Source: Prevotella sp. UBA5379
GTDB taxonomy: Bacteria; Bacteroidota; Bacteroidia; Bacteroidales; Bacteroidaceae
DNA length: 18,150 nucleotides
Direction of reading: 5' to 3'
Assembly (NCBI GenBank): GCA_002409785.1
Contig: DHOX01000064.1
Location: 14,490 to 32,639 of the forward strand
Under the pieces are notes generated by a model that worked only from the letters and a program-made list of their open reading frames with translations, did not search any database and was not told the origin of the DNA. The position numbers and the translations under genes were made by a program. Below, piece by piece: positions 1 through 6,206 of the stretch (its first letter is position 1; every line of letters begins with the position of its first letter).

Positions 1-202
1 TCAAAATACAGCATGCTACATATAAGTCAAGAAAGAGTTCAGTATACATAGATGTGGCTACATGCGCTCCCGCATGATCCGGCAGCACACAAAAAGCACT
101 TACCACACCAAGAATATACATAAACACAAAAAATCCTGAATTTGCCTTAAGAGGATATAGAAACTTTTCCATCAAAAGAGCAATCCTTTTTAAATATCTC
201 AT
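1..202 (-). CDS. N-terminal fragment of an inner-membrane protein, cut by the window edge
   Basis: An open frame runs from an ATG at 202 on the minus strand to the window edge without a stop (67 codons visible). The protein starts with a short basic stretch (MRYLKR) and an amphipathic segment. Two hydrophobic segments follow, at roughly residues 24-40 and 56-67 (the second incomplete), with a polar link containing PDHAGAH between them. This is the layout of a multi-pass inner-membrane protein. A membrane-anchored sulfatase or phosphoethanolamine transferase is one possibility, but no catalytic motif is visible and I cannot name the family. The start is supported by a well-formed Bacteroidales promoter 22 bases upstream; an in-frame ATG at codon 11 is the alternative. 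The gene lies 83 bases downstream of nadD on the same strand but has its own promoter, so it need not depend on nadD transcription. Confidence 0.6.
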   Translation of the reverse strand, partial: MRYLKRIALLMEKFLYPLKANSGFFVFMYILGVVSAFCVLPDHAGAHVATSMYTELFLDLYVACCIL

Positions 203-223
203 TGAGAGTCCACTATTTGGCCG

Positions 224-254
224 CAAAGATAGTTCAATTTAGGCAGAGGACAAA
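224..254 (-). promoter_or_regulatory. Bacteroidales-type promoter for the partial membrane protein gene
   Basis: On the minus strand TTTG (251-254) is followed by a 19-base spacer and TATCTTTG (224-231). This matches the Bacteroidales sigma-ABfr consensus TTTG-(19 to 21)-TAnnTTTG at every fixed position. Transcription would start near 217, leaving a leader of about 15 bases before the ATG at 202. It is the best promoter match in the window. Confidence 0.75.
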
Positions 255-285
255 ATTATTTCTCGTTTTTCATAGCATCACCTGA

Positions 286-876
286 TTATATCCCATACCG
301 GTAATCGCCCTCTCTGACCATTTCCTCAGCTACGATTTCAGGCACAAGATCATCTATCGGTTCATGATTCTGGATACGACGCCTGATATCCGTACTACTG
401 ATATGAATGAGCGGAGCATGCAAGAGACTGACATGAGGCGGTAGAGTACCTTCATTAATGTTAATTCCCTCCCTAGGATAAACGCATACCGGATAGTTTC
501 TTAAAATATCCTCATGATGATACCAGTCGTCAAAATAGGCCCAATTATCCCCTCCTACAAGTAAGGTAAAGGATCGGTCCGGGAAATCCTTACTCAGTTT
601 CTGCAATGTATTCCAAGTATAGGATGGCCGCGGAAGATGGAATTCATAATCCTTAGCCACCAGCCCCTTTTCTCCCTGTAAGGCCAATTGCATCAGGTGG
701 AAGCGTTTACTATCCTCAAGAAGCGCTTCATGCCGTTTCCATGGATTTTGCGGAGAGACCATAAGCCATACCTCATCCAGTTCCGCTCCTTTGAGAAATT
801 GACGGGCCAATTGAATGTGTCCGTTATGAATAGGGTTAAAAGAACCTCCGTAAATTCCGGTCTTTATTTTTTTCAT
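286..876 (-). CDS. nadD: Nicotinate-nucleotide adenylyltransferase (NaMN adenylyltransferase)
   Basis: This cytosolic enzyme transfers AMP from ATP to nicotinic acid mononucleotide to give NaAD, the penultimate step of NAD synthesis. The 196-residue length is normal for NadD. The nucleotidyltransferase signature GGSFNPIHNGH is at residues 10-20, with the HxGH-type residues H17-H20 that bind the ATP phosphates. The second conserved block ISSTDIR is at 159-165 near the C terminus. The ATG at 876 is the natural start because it lies six codons before the first conserved strand (GIYGG). The gene is downstream of gmk on the same strand after a 197-base gap. That gap holds a small reading frame whose TGA overlaps this ATG, so translational coupling is possible but unproven. 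No clear separate promoter was seen in the gap. Confidence 0.95.
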   Translation of the reverse strand: MKKIKTGIYGGSFNPIHNGHIQLARQFLKGAELDEVWLMVSPQNPWKRHEALLEDSKRFHLMQLALQGEKGLVAKDYEFHLPRPSYTWNTLQKLSKDFPDRSFTLLVGGDNWAYFDDWYHHEDILRNYPVCVYPREGININEGTLPPHVSLLHAPLIHISSTDIRRRIQNHEPIDDLVPEIVAEEMVREGDYRYGI

Positions 877-1010
877 GTCAGTTGTCCTATAAGGATTCCC
901 CCAAGATGCTTTATATCAGGATTCGGGCCGGTAAATAAAAAAAGTGAACCTGAAGATCGTCTAACTTCCTTCATCACCAGATACTCTTTCAATAATTGAA
1001 TTTCTATCAT
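873..1010 (-). CDS. Doubtful 45-codon small ORF overlapping the nadD start
   Basis: An ATG at 1010 opens a 45-codon minus-strand frame that begins MIEIQLLKEYLVMKEVRR and ends ILIGQLT. Its TGA (873-875) overlaps the nadD ATG in the arrangement ATGA, typical of translationally coupled genes. It fills most of the otherwise empty gmk-nadD gap. I do not recognise the product; it has a charged amphipathic start and a hydrophobic, glycine-containing second half. A frame this short can easily arise by chance, and no ribosome-binding site is apparent, so it is listed only as a candidate. Confidence 0.2.
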   Translation of the reverse strand: MIEIQLLKEYLVMKEVRRSSGSLFLFTGPNPDIKHLGGILIGQLT

Positions 1011-1073
1011 AAATCATCGAGACAAGACATATACCTCTTATTCGGATATTTTAGTATATCAGATTTTACAGTT

Positions 1074-1658
1074 TCAGTGATCTGTTCCCTTAAGAAAACG
1101 ATTAATGATTTCATAAGTTTCACATTCTGCATCTACAAGAATATCATTGACTATAACATGATCAAATTTTGAAGCGAAGGTCAATTCGTAACCAGCCTTC
1201 GATAAACGCTGTTCGATTACTTCAGGAGCATCTGTATGACGGCTCATCAGGCGGCGGCGAAGTTCCTCGATCGAAGGCGGCTGAATAAATAAGCTCAAGG
1301 CCCTTTCTCCATAAAATTTCTTGATGTTACATCCTCCCTTGACATCTACATCAAAGACCACATTCTCCCCCTTTGCCATCTGAGACTCCACTTGAGATTT
1401 CAACGTACCATAAAAATGCCCAGGGTACACCTCTTCATATTCCAGAAATTCACCTTTACTGATTTTCTTCCTGAACTCCTCTACAGTCAAGAAAAAATAC
1501 TCCACTCCATTCTTCTCCATTCCACGAGGTGCACGACTGGTACAACTTATAGAGAACGCCAAATGAAACTCCGGGTGCTTCTCCATGAGATATTTCACGA
1601 TCGTACTCTTTCCACTTCCACTGGGAGCACTGAAAATAATCAATTTTCCTTGTTTCAT
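1074..1658 (-). CDS. gmk: Guanylate kinase
   Basis: It phosphorylates GMP (and dGMP) to GDP with ATP in the cytosol, feeding GTP and dGTP pools. With the start chosen here the protein has 194 residues, normal for the family. The Walker A loop APSGSGKST is at residues 11-19, just after the first strand KLIIFS. The GMP-binding region follows (SCTSRAPRG, GVEYFF, then FYGT), with FDVDVKGG as the central strand and a lid segment rich in arginine (RRRLMSRH). The frame also extends upstream to ATG at 1664 and TTG at 1682, but these add only an Ile-rich tail (IIIIRMI) unlike any guanylate kinase. The ATG at 1658 leaves the usual short lead-in (MKQGKLIIFSAPSG). A hairpin lies 68 bases upstream, between yicC and gmk. 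A weak -7-like TATATTCG at 1700-1707 could serve as a separate promoter. Confidence 0.95.
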   Translation of the reverse strand: MKQGKLIIFSAPSGSGKSTIVKYLMEKHPEFHLAFSISCTSRAPRGMEKNGVEYFFLTVEEFRKKISKGEFLEYEEVYPGHFYGTLKSQVESQMAKGENVVFDVDVKGGCNIKKFYGERALSLFIQPPSIEELRRRLMSRHTDAPEVIEQRLSKAGYELTFASKFDHVIVNDILVDAECETYEIINRFLKGTDH

Positions 1659-1725
1659 AATCATCCGTATTATTATGATCAATCCGTGATTAATTCCGCC
1701 GAATATAACTTACCGTCAATATTAT

Positions 1726-1760
1726 TAAGGCTCAACAGAAATAAGTCTGTTGAGCCCTTA
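1726..1760 (-). terminator. Hairpin between yicC and gmk (weak terminator or attenuator)
   Basis: CTCAACAGA (1731-1739) pairs perfectly with TCTGTTGAG (1746-1754) around a 6-base loop. The stem continues through TAAGG/CCCTTA with one bulged base, about 14 pairs in all. On the minus strand the downstream side is TTAATAATATT, which is AT-rich but not a clean U tract. It could end part of the yicC transcript or modulate read-through into gmk; the direction of action is inferred from the flanking genes. Confidence 0.5.
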
Positions 1761-1831
1761 TGATACTATATTTACCGAATATTCAAATATCAAAGACATA
1801 AAACGGTTCTACTCTAGACAAGTCCGCAACA

Positions 1832-2707
1832 TTACAATGCGTTCAGCACCTGCTCCTTGATTTGCTCCAGCTCATCCTTCATCTTAACCACAATGTTCTG
1901 CATCTCAGCCTGGTTACTCTTAGAACCGGTTGTATTGATTTCTCTTCCCATTTCTTGAGCAATGAAACCAAGCTTCTTCCCTACAGGACGATCCTCATTC
2001 ATTGTTTCTCTGAAATATTTCAGATGATTAGTCAATCGCTGTTTTTCTTCACTGATATCCAGTTTTTCAATATAATAGACCAGTTCCTCTTCCAGGCGAT
2101 TATTATTATATTCGGCTTCAGGAATTTCCTTCAAATGCTTGATGATGTCTTCTTTGATTTTAGGCACACGCGCCTTCTCGTATGGTTCAATGCTGGCAAG
2201 CAACTTTTCGATATTATCGACTTTCTCTGTAAACTTTTTCTGAAGGGCAGCGCCTTCCTGTTTACGAAAGTCGATAAGATGCTGCAAAGCCTCCTCAATC
2301 ACCCCTTTAGCTACGCACCATTCATCATCTTCCAGATCATTTGTATCCGGTTTTGTTGTTACATCCGGCATCTTGATCAGCACAGAATACCAATCATGGG
2401 GCTCCGGAATTCCGGTAGTCTTAGAAATCTCCTTAATTTGCTGATAATAGTTATCAATAAGGGCAGTATTGAGAGGAGTCGCCTCCACTACGGTATCCTG
2501 TTCGATCCAAATAGAGAAATCTATTTTACCACGCTGTAAAGCTTTACCGACAGTCTGTCGGATTTCCATTTCCTTTTCACGATAAATCGGAGCAATACGG
2601 GTGGAGAGGTCAAGACTCTTGGAATTCAGAGATTTAATCTCAACATTAATTTTCTTTTCCTTATAGGTTGCGACCGCCTTGCCGTAACCGGTCATTGACT
2701 GTATCAT
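1832..2707 (-). CDS. yicC: YicC/YloC family endoribonuclease
   Basis: This 291-residue protein has the full two-part YicC layout. The N-terminal YicC-like domain begins with the hallmark MIQSMTGYGKA and continues through the conserved NVEIKSLNSKSLD block (about residues 21-33) and a basic/acidic beta region. The C-terminal DUF1732 domain ends the protein and contains EELVYYIEKLDISEE, the HLKYF block, and the family signature GKKLGFIAQEMGREINTTGSKS. YicC and YloC proteins have been characterised as metal-dependent endoribonucleases acting on RNA such as the small RNA RyhB in E. coli; the target here is unknown. The ATG at 2707 precedes the invariant first motif directly. The gene is transcribed divergently from tsaB, with a TAnnTTTG element 24 bases upstream. 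In many bacteria yicC sits next to gmk, as here. Confidence 0.93.
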   Translation of the reverse strand: MIQSMTGYGKAVATYKEKKINVEIKSLNSKSLDLSTRIAPIYREKEMEIRQTVGKALQRGKIDFSIWIEQDTVVEATPLNTALIDNYYQQIKEISKTTGIPEPHDWYSVLIKMPDVTTKPDTNDLEDDEWCVAKGVIEEALQHLIDFRKQEGAALQKKFTEKVDNIEKLLASIEPYEKARVPKIKEDIIKHLKEIPEAEYNNNRLEEELVYYIEKLDISEEKQRLTNHLKYFRETMNEDRPVGKKLGFIAQEMGREINTTGSKSNQAEMQNIVVKMKDELEQIKEQVLNAL

Positions 2708-2730
2708 ACTTAGTTAGCGTTAATTTTCTG

Positions 2731-2738
2731 CAAAACTA
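2731..2738 (-). promoter_or_regulatory. -7 element for yicC
   Basis: On the minus strand TAGTTTTG fits the Bacteroidales -7 consensus TAnnTTTG exactly and lies 24 bases upstream of the yicC ATG. No good TTTG -33 box is found at the expected 19-21 base spacing, where the DNA is a T-rich run. Confidence 0.55.
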
Positions 2739-2760
2739 CAAAAAAATCGGGAAAATTGAT

Positions 2761-2768
2761 TAACTTTG
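2761..2768 (+). promoter_or_regulatory. -7 element for tsaB
   Basis: TAACTTTG fits TAnnTTTG exactly and lies 28 bases upstream of the tsaB ATG, which leaves a leader of about 20 bases. The expected -33 position holds an A-rich run rather than TTTG. Only 22 bases separate this element from the opposite-facing yicC element, so the two promoters are back to back and compete for space. Confidence 0.6.
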
Positions 2769-2795
2769 CGTCCTAATTAAGAAAATATTTTATCT

Positions 2796-3488
2796 ATGTC
2801 GTGCATATTAAACATTGAGACAAGTACGAAATCGTGCTCAGTAGCTGTTAGCGATGACGGCAAAGTCATTTTTAATGATGAAGATCATAGCGGTTCGAAT
2901 CACAATATTAAATTGGGCATATTTGTAGATGAAGCTTTATCTTTCACGGATAATCATGCTATCCCTTTAGATGCAGTAGCCGTCAGTAGTGGTCCTGGAT
3001 CCTATACGGGACTGCGTATCGGTACAAGTATGGCTAAGGGCGTCTGCTATGGGCGCGGCGTCAAATTGCTCGGTATTCCAACACTTGAAATCTTATGTGT
3101 CCCAGTTCTTCTACAAGAAATGATCCCAGAAGAAAATGCGCTATTGGTCCCGATGCTTGATGCCCGTAGAATGGAAGTTTATTCTCAGATTTTCGACCGT
3201 TCTCTCAAAGAAGTAAGAAAAATCCAAGCCAACGTAGTTACTTCGGATACTTACAAAGAATATTTAGATAAAAGGCCCGTGTATTTTTTTGGTGACGGAG
3301 CTTCCAAATGTATGGACATCATCCATCATCCCAATGCACATCTGATCAAGAATATAGAGCCTTTAGCTAAAAATATGCTCCCCCTGGCAGAAAAAAGAAT
3401 TGCCGAGCAAAAATTTGAAGATGTAGCATACTTTGTACCTTTTTACCTGAAAGACTTTATTGCCACTAAACCGCGTAAATTATTGTAA
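2796..3488 (+). CDS. tsaB: tRNA threonylcarbamoyladenosine biosynthesis protein TsaB
   Basis: TsaB is the non-catalytic partner of TsaD in the complex that places threonylcarbamoyl on A37 of ANN-decoding tRNAs. The 230-residue length and ASKHA-fold landmarks fit. The first strand ILNIETSTKSCSVAV (residues 4-18) is the phosphate-1-like loop, and SSGPGSYTGLRIG (64-76) is the family's most conserved motif, followed by GIPTLE. Like other TsaB proteins it lacks the metal-binding histidine pair of TsaD, as expected for a scaffold/dimerisation partner. The ATG at 2796 lies directly upstream of the first conserved strand. The downstream DUF4290 gene starts after 137 bases that contain a short tandem repeat, so it may or may not share this transcript. 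Confidence 0.94.
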   Translation: MSCILNIETSTKSCSVAVSDDGKVIFNDEDHSGSNHNIKLGIFVDEALSFTDNHAIPLDAVAVSSGPGSYTGLRIGTSMAKGVCYGRGVKLLGIPTLEILCVPVLLQEMIPEENALLVPMLDARRMEVYSQIFDRSLKEVRKIQANVVTSDTYKEYLDKRPVYFFGDGASKCMDIIHHPNAHLIKNIEPLAKNMLPLAEKRIAEQKFEDVAYFVPFYLKDFIATKPRKLL

Positions 3489-3563
3489 GATAAAGTAATA
3501 ACGTCTCAACGACAAAGCCATAATGCAATAATAGCCGGGAAAAGGCAAACACCTACATAGGGG

Positions 3564-3595
3564 CAAGTAGTCCATATACCAAGTAGTCCATATAT
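3564..3595 (+). repeat. 16-bp tandem direct repeat, two copies
   Basis: CAAGTAGTCCATATAC (3564-3579) is followed immediately by CAAGTAGTCCATATAT (3580-3595), 15 of 16 bases identical. It lies in the gap between tsaB and the DUF4290 gene, 31 bases before that gene's ATG. No TAnnTTTG element was seen next to it. It could be a replication-slippage duplication or a pair of protein-binding sites. Confidence 0.8.
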
Positions 3596-3625
3596 AGAGA
3601 TTACAATTATCTTAAGGTAGTAAAA

Positions 3626-4234
3626 ATGAATTTAGAAGGATTAGATTACAACACTCAGCGCAGCAAACTTGTTCTGCCGGAATATGGAAGGATCGTTCAG
3701 AATATGGTTGATCATGCCATGACGATCCAAGATCGCCAAGAACGGCAGAAATGTGCAGAAGCCATTATTGTCATTATGGACAGAATGTATCCAGAGAGCC
3801 AGGATACAGAGGATCATCAGCATAAATTATGGGATCACCTGGCCTTAATGAGCGGATTCAAACTGGACATTGACTATCCCTATGACATTCGGGAAGCAGA
3901 AGACATGGCTTCCTCAAAACCAAAGCCACTGCACTATCCAATGAAGAAAATACCTGTACGGCATTATGGCAGTCTGATGTTCGAGACTTTTCAGAAATTG
4001 AAGGAAATGGAACCTGGTCAAGAACGTGATGAACTAACCAGGGTCGTAGCCAATCAGATGAAACGTGACCTTGTCCAGTGGAGTCATGGGCTGAGTGATG
4101 ATGAGAAAGTAGCTTCGGACCTGGCAACCTATACCGATGGGAAAGTTCAACTCGATCTCAGCAAATTCGAGTTTGACCGGATCCCTTCAAAAGTTCCTGC
4201 AGGAACCAATAATAATAAGAGAAAGAGAAAATAA
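3626..4234 (+). CDS. DUF4290 domain protein, function unknown
   Basis: This 202-residue soluble protein has no signal peptide or membrane segment. It matches the Bacteroidota-restricted DUF4290 family as I remember it: an N-terminal LDYNTQRSKLVLPEYGRIVQNMV block (residues 5-27), then helical, charged sequence with a DHLALMSGFKLDIDYPYD motif (about 70-87), a PVRHYGSLM segment, and a basic C-terminal tail ending KRKRK. No catalytic motif can be pointed to. The gene is followed only four bases later by murA, so the two are almost certainly co-transcribed and probably translationally coupled. That tight pairing hints at a role near peptidoglycan precursor synthesis, which is an inference from position only. 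The ATG at 3626 directly precedes the conserved block. Confidence 0.85.
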   Translation: MNLEGLDYNTQRSKLVLPEYGRIVQNMVDHAMTIQDRQERQKCAEAIIVIMDRMYPESQDTEDHQHKLWDHLALMSGFKLDIDYPYDIREAEDMASSKPKPLHYPMKKIPVRHYGSLMFETFQKLKEMEPGQERDELTRVVANQMKRDLVQWSHGLSDDEKVASDLATYTDGKVQLDLSKFEFDRIPSKVPAGTNNNKRKRK

Positions 4235-4238
4235 GCCT

Positions 4239-5549
4239 ATGGAATCGTTCATCATCGAAGGTGGTCATACGCTGAAAGGCACGATTACTCCTCAAGGTGC
4301 AAAGAACGAGGCGTTAGAAGTGATCTGTGCATCCATTCTCACTTCTGCTCCTGTAAGAATTAAAAATATTCCGGACATCTTAGATGTCAATAATCTCATC
4401 AAACTCTTAACTGATATTGGTGTAAAAGTAACGCAGAATAGCAAGCATGACTATACTTTTCAGTCTGATGACCTCAATCTTGACTATTTAGGAAGTCAGG
4501 AATTCGTAAGCAAATGCTCTAAACTCCGCGGGAGTGTCTTACTTATCGGTCCTCTGCTTGGCCGTTATGGAAAAGCGACTATTGCAAAACCCGGCGGAGA
4601 TAAAATCGGACGACGCAGACTAGATACTCATTTCCTGGGGTTCAAAGCCCTCGGAGCTAAGTTTGTTTATGATGAAAACCGTAATACGTTCGAAATTCAA
4701 GCCAAGAAGCTTAAGGGCACCTATATGCTTCTCAATGAGGCTTCAGTAACGGGCACTGCGAATATTATTATGGCAGCTGTCCTGGCTGAAGGTACCACCA
4801 CCATATATAATGCAGCATGCGAGCCGTATATACAACAGCTTTGTCACCTTCTCAATGCCATGGGAGCCAGTATCAGTGGCATTGCGAGCAATCTGCTTAC
4901 AATTGTAGGTGTAAAGACCCTACATGGAGCCAGCCATCACATTCTTCCGGACATGATTGAAATCGGATCATTTATCGGCATGGCGGCGATGGTAGGAGAA
5001 GGGGTACGGATTAAGAATGTGTCCTTGCATAATCTGGGAATTATTCCTGATACTTTTCGTCGTATTGGTATAAAAATGAATATTGAAGACGATGACCTGA
5101 TCATTCCACAACAGAGGCACTATACGGTTGACACTTTCCTGGATGGAACTATTCTGACATTGAGTGATGCCCCATGGCCAGGACTTACTCCAGATTTGTT
5201 ATCCGTGCTTCTTGTCGTAGCCACTCAGGCACGTGGGACCGTACTCATTCATCAGAAAATGTTTGAGAGTCGCCTATTTTTTGTTGATAAATTAATAGAC
5301 ATGGGTGCCCAAATTATCCTCTGTGATCCTCATCGCGCTGTCGTTGTAGGGCAGGACCGGAAAAAACAACTGCGGGCCGGTCGCATGGCCAGTCCTGATA
5401 TTCGTGCAGGAATTGCTTTGCTGATTGCGGCTATGAATGCCAAAGGTACCAGCCGGATTGACAATATAGAACAAATTGACCGCGGCTATCAAAATATAGA
5501 ACAACGACTTAATCATATAGGTGCTAAAATTACTCGTGTAGTAGAATAG
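4239..5549 (+). CDS. murA: UDP-N-acetylglucosamine 1-carboxyvinyltransferase, Asp-type
   Basis: MurA transfers enolpyruvate from PEP to UDP-GlcNAc, the first committed step of peptidoglycan synthesis, in the cytosol. The 436-residue protein shows the double EPSP-synthase-like fold: PQGAKNEAL with catalytic Lys22, the mobile loop KPGGDKIGRR, TPDL with Asp319 as the likely general base, and DIRAG with Arg389. The loop residue that is Cys115 in E. coli is Asp121 here (codon 4599-4601). Asp at this site keeps activity but removes the thiol that fosfomycin alkylates, as known from mycobacterial and chlamydial MurA. The frame is open upstream to 4137, inside the DUF4290 gene. The true start is the ATG at 4239, four bases after that gene's stop, because it leads straight into the usual MESFIIEGGHTLKG beginning. 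Confidence 0.96.
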   Translation: MESFIIEGGHTLKGTITPQGAKNEALEVICASILTSAPVRIKNIPDILDVNNLIKLLTDIGVKVTQNSKHDYTFQSDDLNLDYLGSQEFVSKCSKLRGSVLLIGPLLGRYGKATIAKPGGDKIGRRRLDTHFLGFKALGAKFVYDENRNTFEIQAKKLKGTYMLLNEASVTGTANIIMAAVLAEGTTTIYNAACEPYIQQLCHLLNAMGASISGIASNLLTIVGVKTLHGASHHILPDMIEIGSFIGMAAMVGEGVRIKNVSLHNLGIIPDTFRRIGIKMNIEDDDLIIPQQRHYTVDTFLDGTILTLSDAPWPGLTPDLLSVLLVVATQARGTVLIHQKMFESRLFFVDKLIDMGAQIILCDPHRAVVVGQDRKKQLRAGRMASPDIRAGIALLIAAMNAKGTSRIDNIEQIDRGYQNIEQRLNHIGAKITRVVE

Positions 5550-5585
5550 ACAAAAACGACAGATCAGACGAGGAGTAAATCCATC

Positions 5586-6104
5586 ATGAAAGAAAATGAA
5601 GTATTTTATATCGGACGGCTGGGAAAACCTCATGGAGTGAAAGGAGAAATAACCTTTCTTTTTGAGGATGATATATTTGATCATGTCAATATTGATTACC
5701 TCATCCTCAAAATAGAAGGTATTCTTGTTCCTTTTTTCGTGGAAGACTATCGTTTTCAGAATGGAGATGCGGCTTATCTGAAATTTGAAGATATTGATAC
5801 AATGGATAAGGCCAGCGAATTGACGGGTACAGAAGTTTTCTTTCCCAAAAGTATAGCAGGAGCGGTTGAAAATCCTCTAAAAAGGACAGGTCTATCCCAC
5901 TATCAACTGATCGACAATCATACTGGTGAAACGATTGGGACGATTGAAGGAATCGATGATTCTACATTAAATCAACTCTTTAAGGTAAAGACTCCAGAAG
6001 GAAAACATTTTCTTGTCCCTGCTTCTGAAGAGTTGATCAAGAATATTAATTCCGATGAGCATACTATCCACATCAATCTGCCCGATGGACTTCTGGACCT
6101 TTAG
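5586..6104 (+). CDS. rimM: Ribosome maturation factor RimM
   Basis: RimM binds ribosomal protein S19 and assists maturation of the 16S rRNA 3' domain in the 30S subunit head. The protein has 172 residues, the usual length. The N-terminal RimM barrel carries the family motif IGRLGKPHGVKGEI (residues 9-22). The C-terminal PRC-barrel domain holds the Tyr-containing LIDNHTGETIGTIEGI stretch and the conserved FLVPASEELIKNI segment (about residues 140-152). AGGAG at 5571-5575, 11 bases before the ATG at 5586, is one of the few Shine-Dalgarno-like sequences in the window. The gene starts 36 bases after murA and belongs to the same run of plus-strand genes. Unlike many bacteria there is no trmD, rpsP or rplS beside it. 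Confidence 0.94.
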   Translation: MKENEVFYIGRLGKPHGVKGEITFLFEDDIFDHVNIDYLILKIEGILVPFFVEDYRFQNGDAAYLKFEDIDTMDKASELTGTEVFFPKSIAGAVENPLKRTGLSHYQLIDNHTGETIGTIEGIDDSTLNQLFKVKTPEGKHFLVPASEELIKNINSDEHTIHINLPDGLLDL

Positions 6105-6123
6105 GGAAAAGAGTATCTTTTCC
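6105..6123 (+). repeat. Perfect short inverted repeat just after rimM
   Basis: GGAAAAGA (6105-6112) and TCTTTTCC (6116-6123) pair perfectly over 8 bases with a 3-base spacer. The repeat begins at the base after the rimM stop codon. There is no U tract behind it, so it is not a convincing intrinsic terminator. It may protect the 3' end of an upstream message or mark an RNA processing point in the rimM-dxr gap. Confidence 0.5.
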
Positions 6124-6206
6124 AGAACAAGGGGAATCCGGCTGTCCCGCAGAAAGATTCACCCTCAAATAAGATTTGTCCGTTGTAGTTATCACATCCT
6201 ATTGAA

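Noticed and set aside
1659..1682. An Ile-rich N-terminal extension of guanylate kinase from TTG at 1682 or ATG at 1664
   Set aside because: It adds residues unlike guanylate kinases, and the ATG at 1658 gives the usual distance to the Walker A loop.
1862..2539. A 225-codon open frame on the plus strand opposite yicC
   Set aside because: It lies wholly antisense to a well-supported gene. The protein is a Phe/Leu/Ile-rich mirror of acidic and lysine-rich coding sequence and matches no family.
4137..4238. A 34-codon N-terminal extension of murA inside the DUF4290 gene
   Set aside because: The extension overlaps the upstream gene in another frame and lies ahead of the normal MurA N terminus. 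The ATG at 4239 is the natural start.
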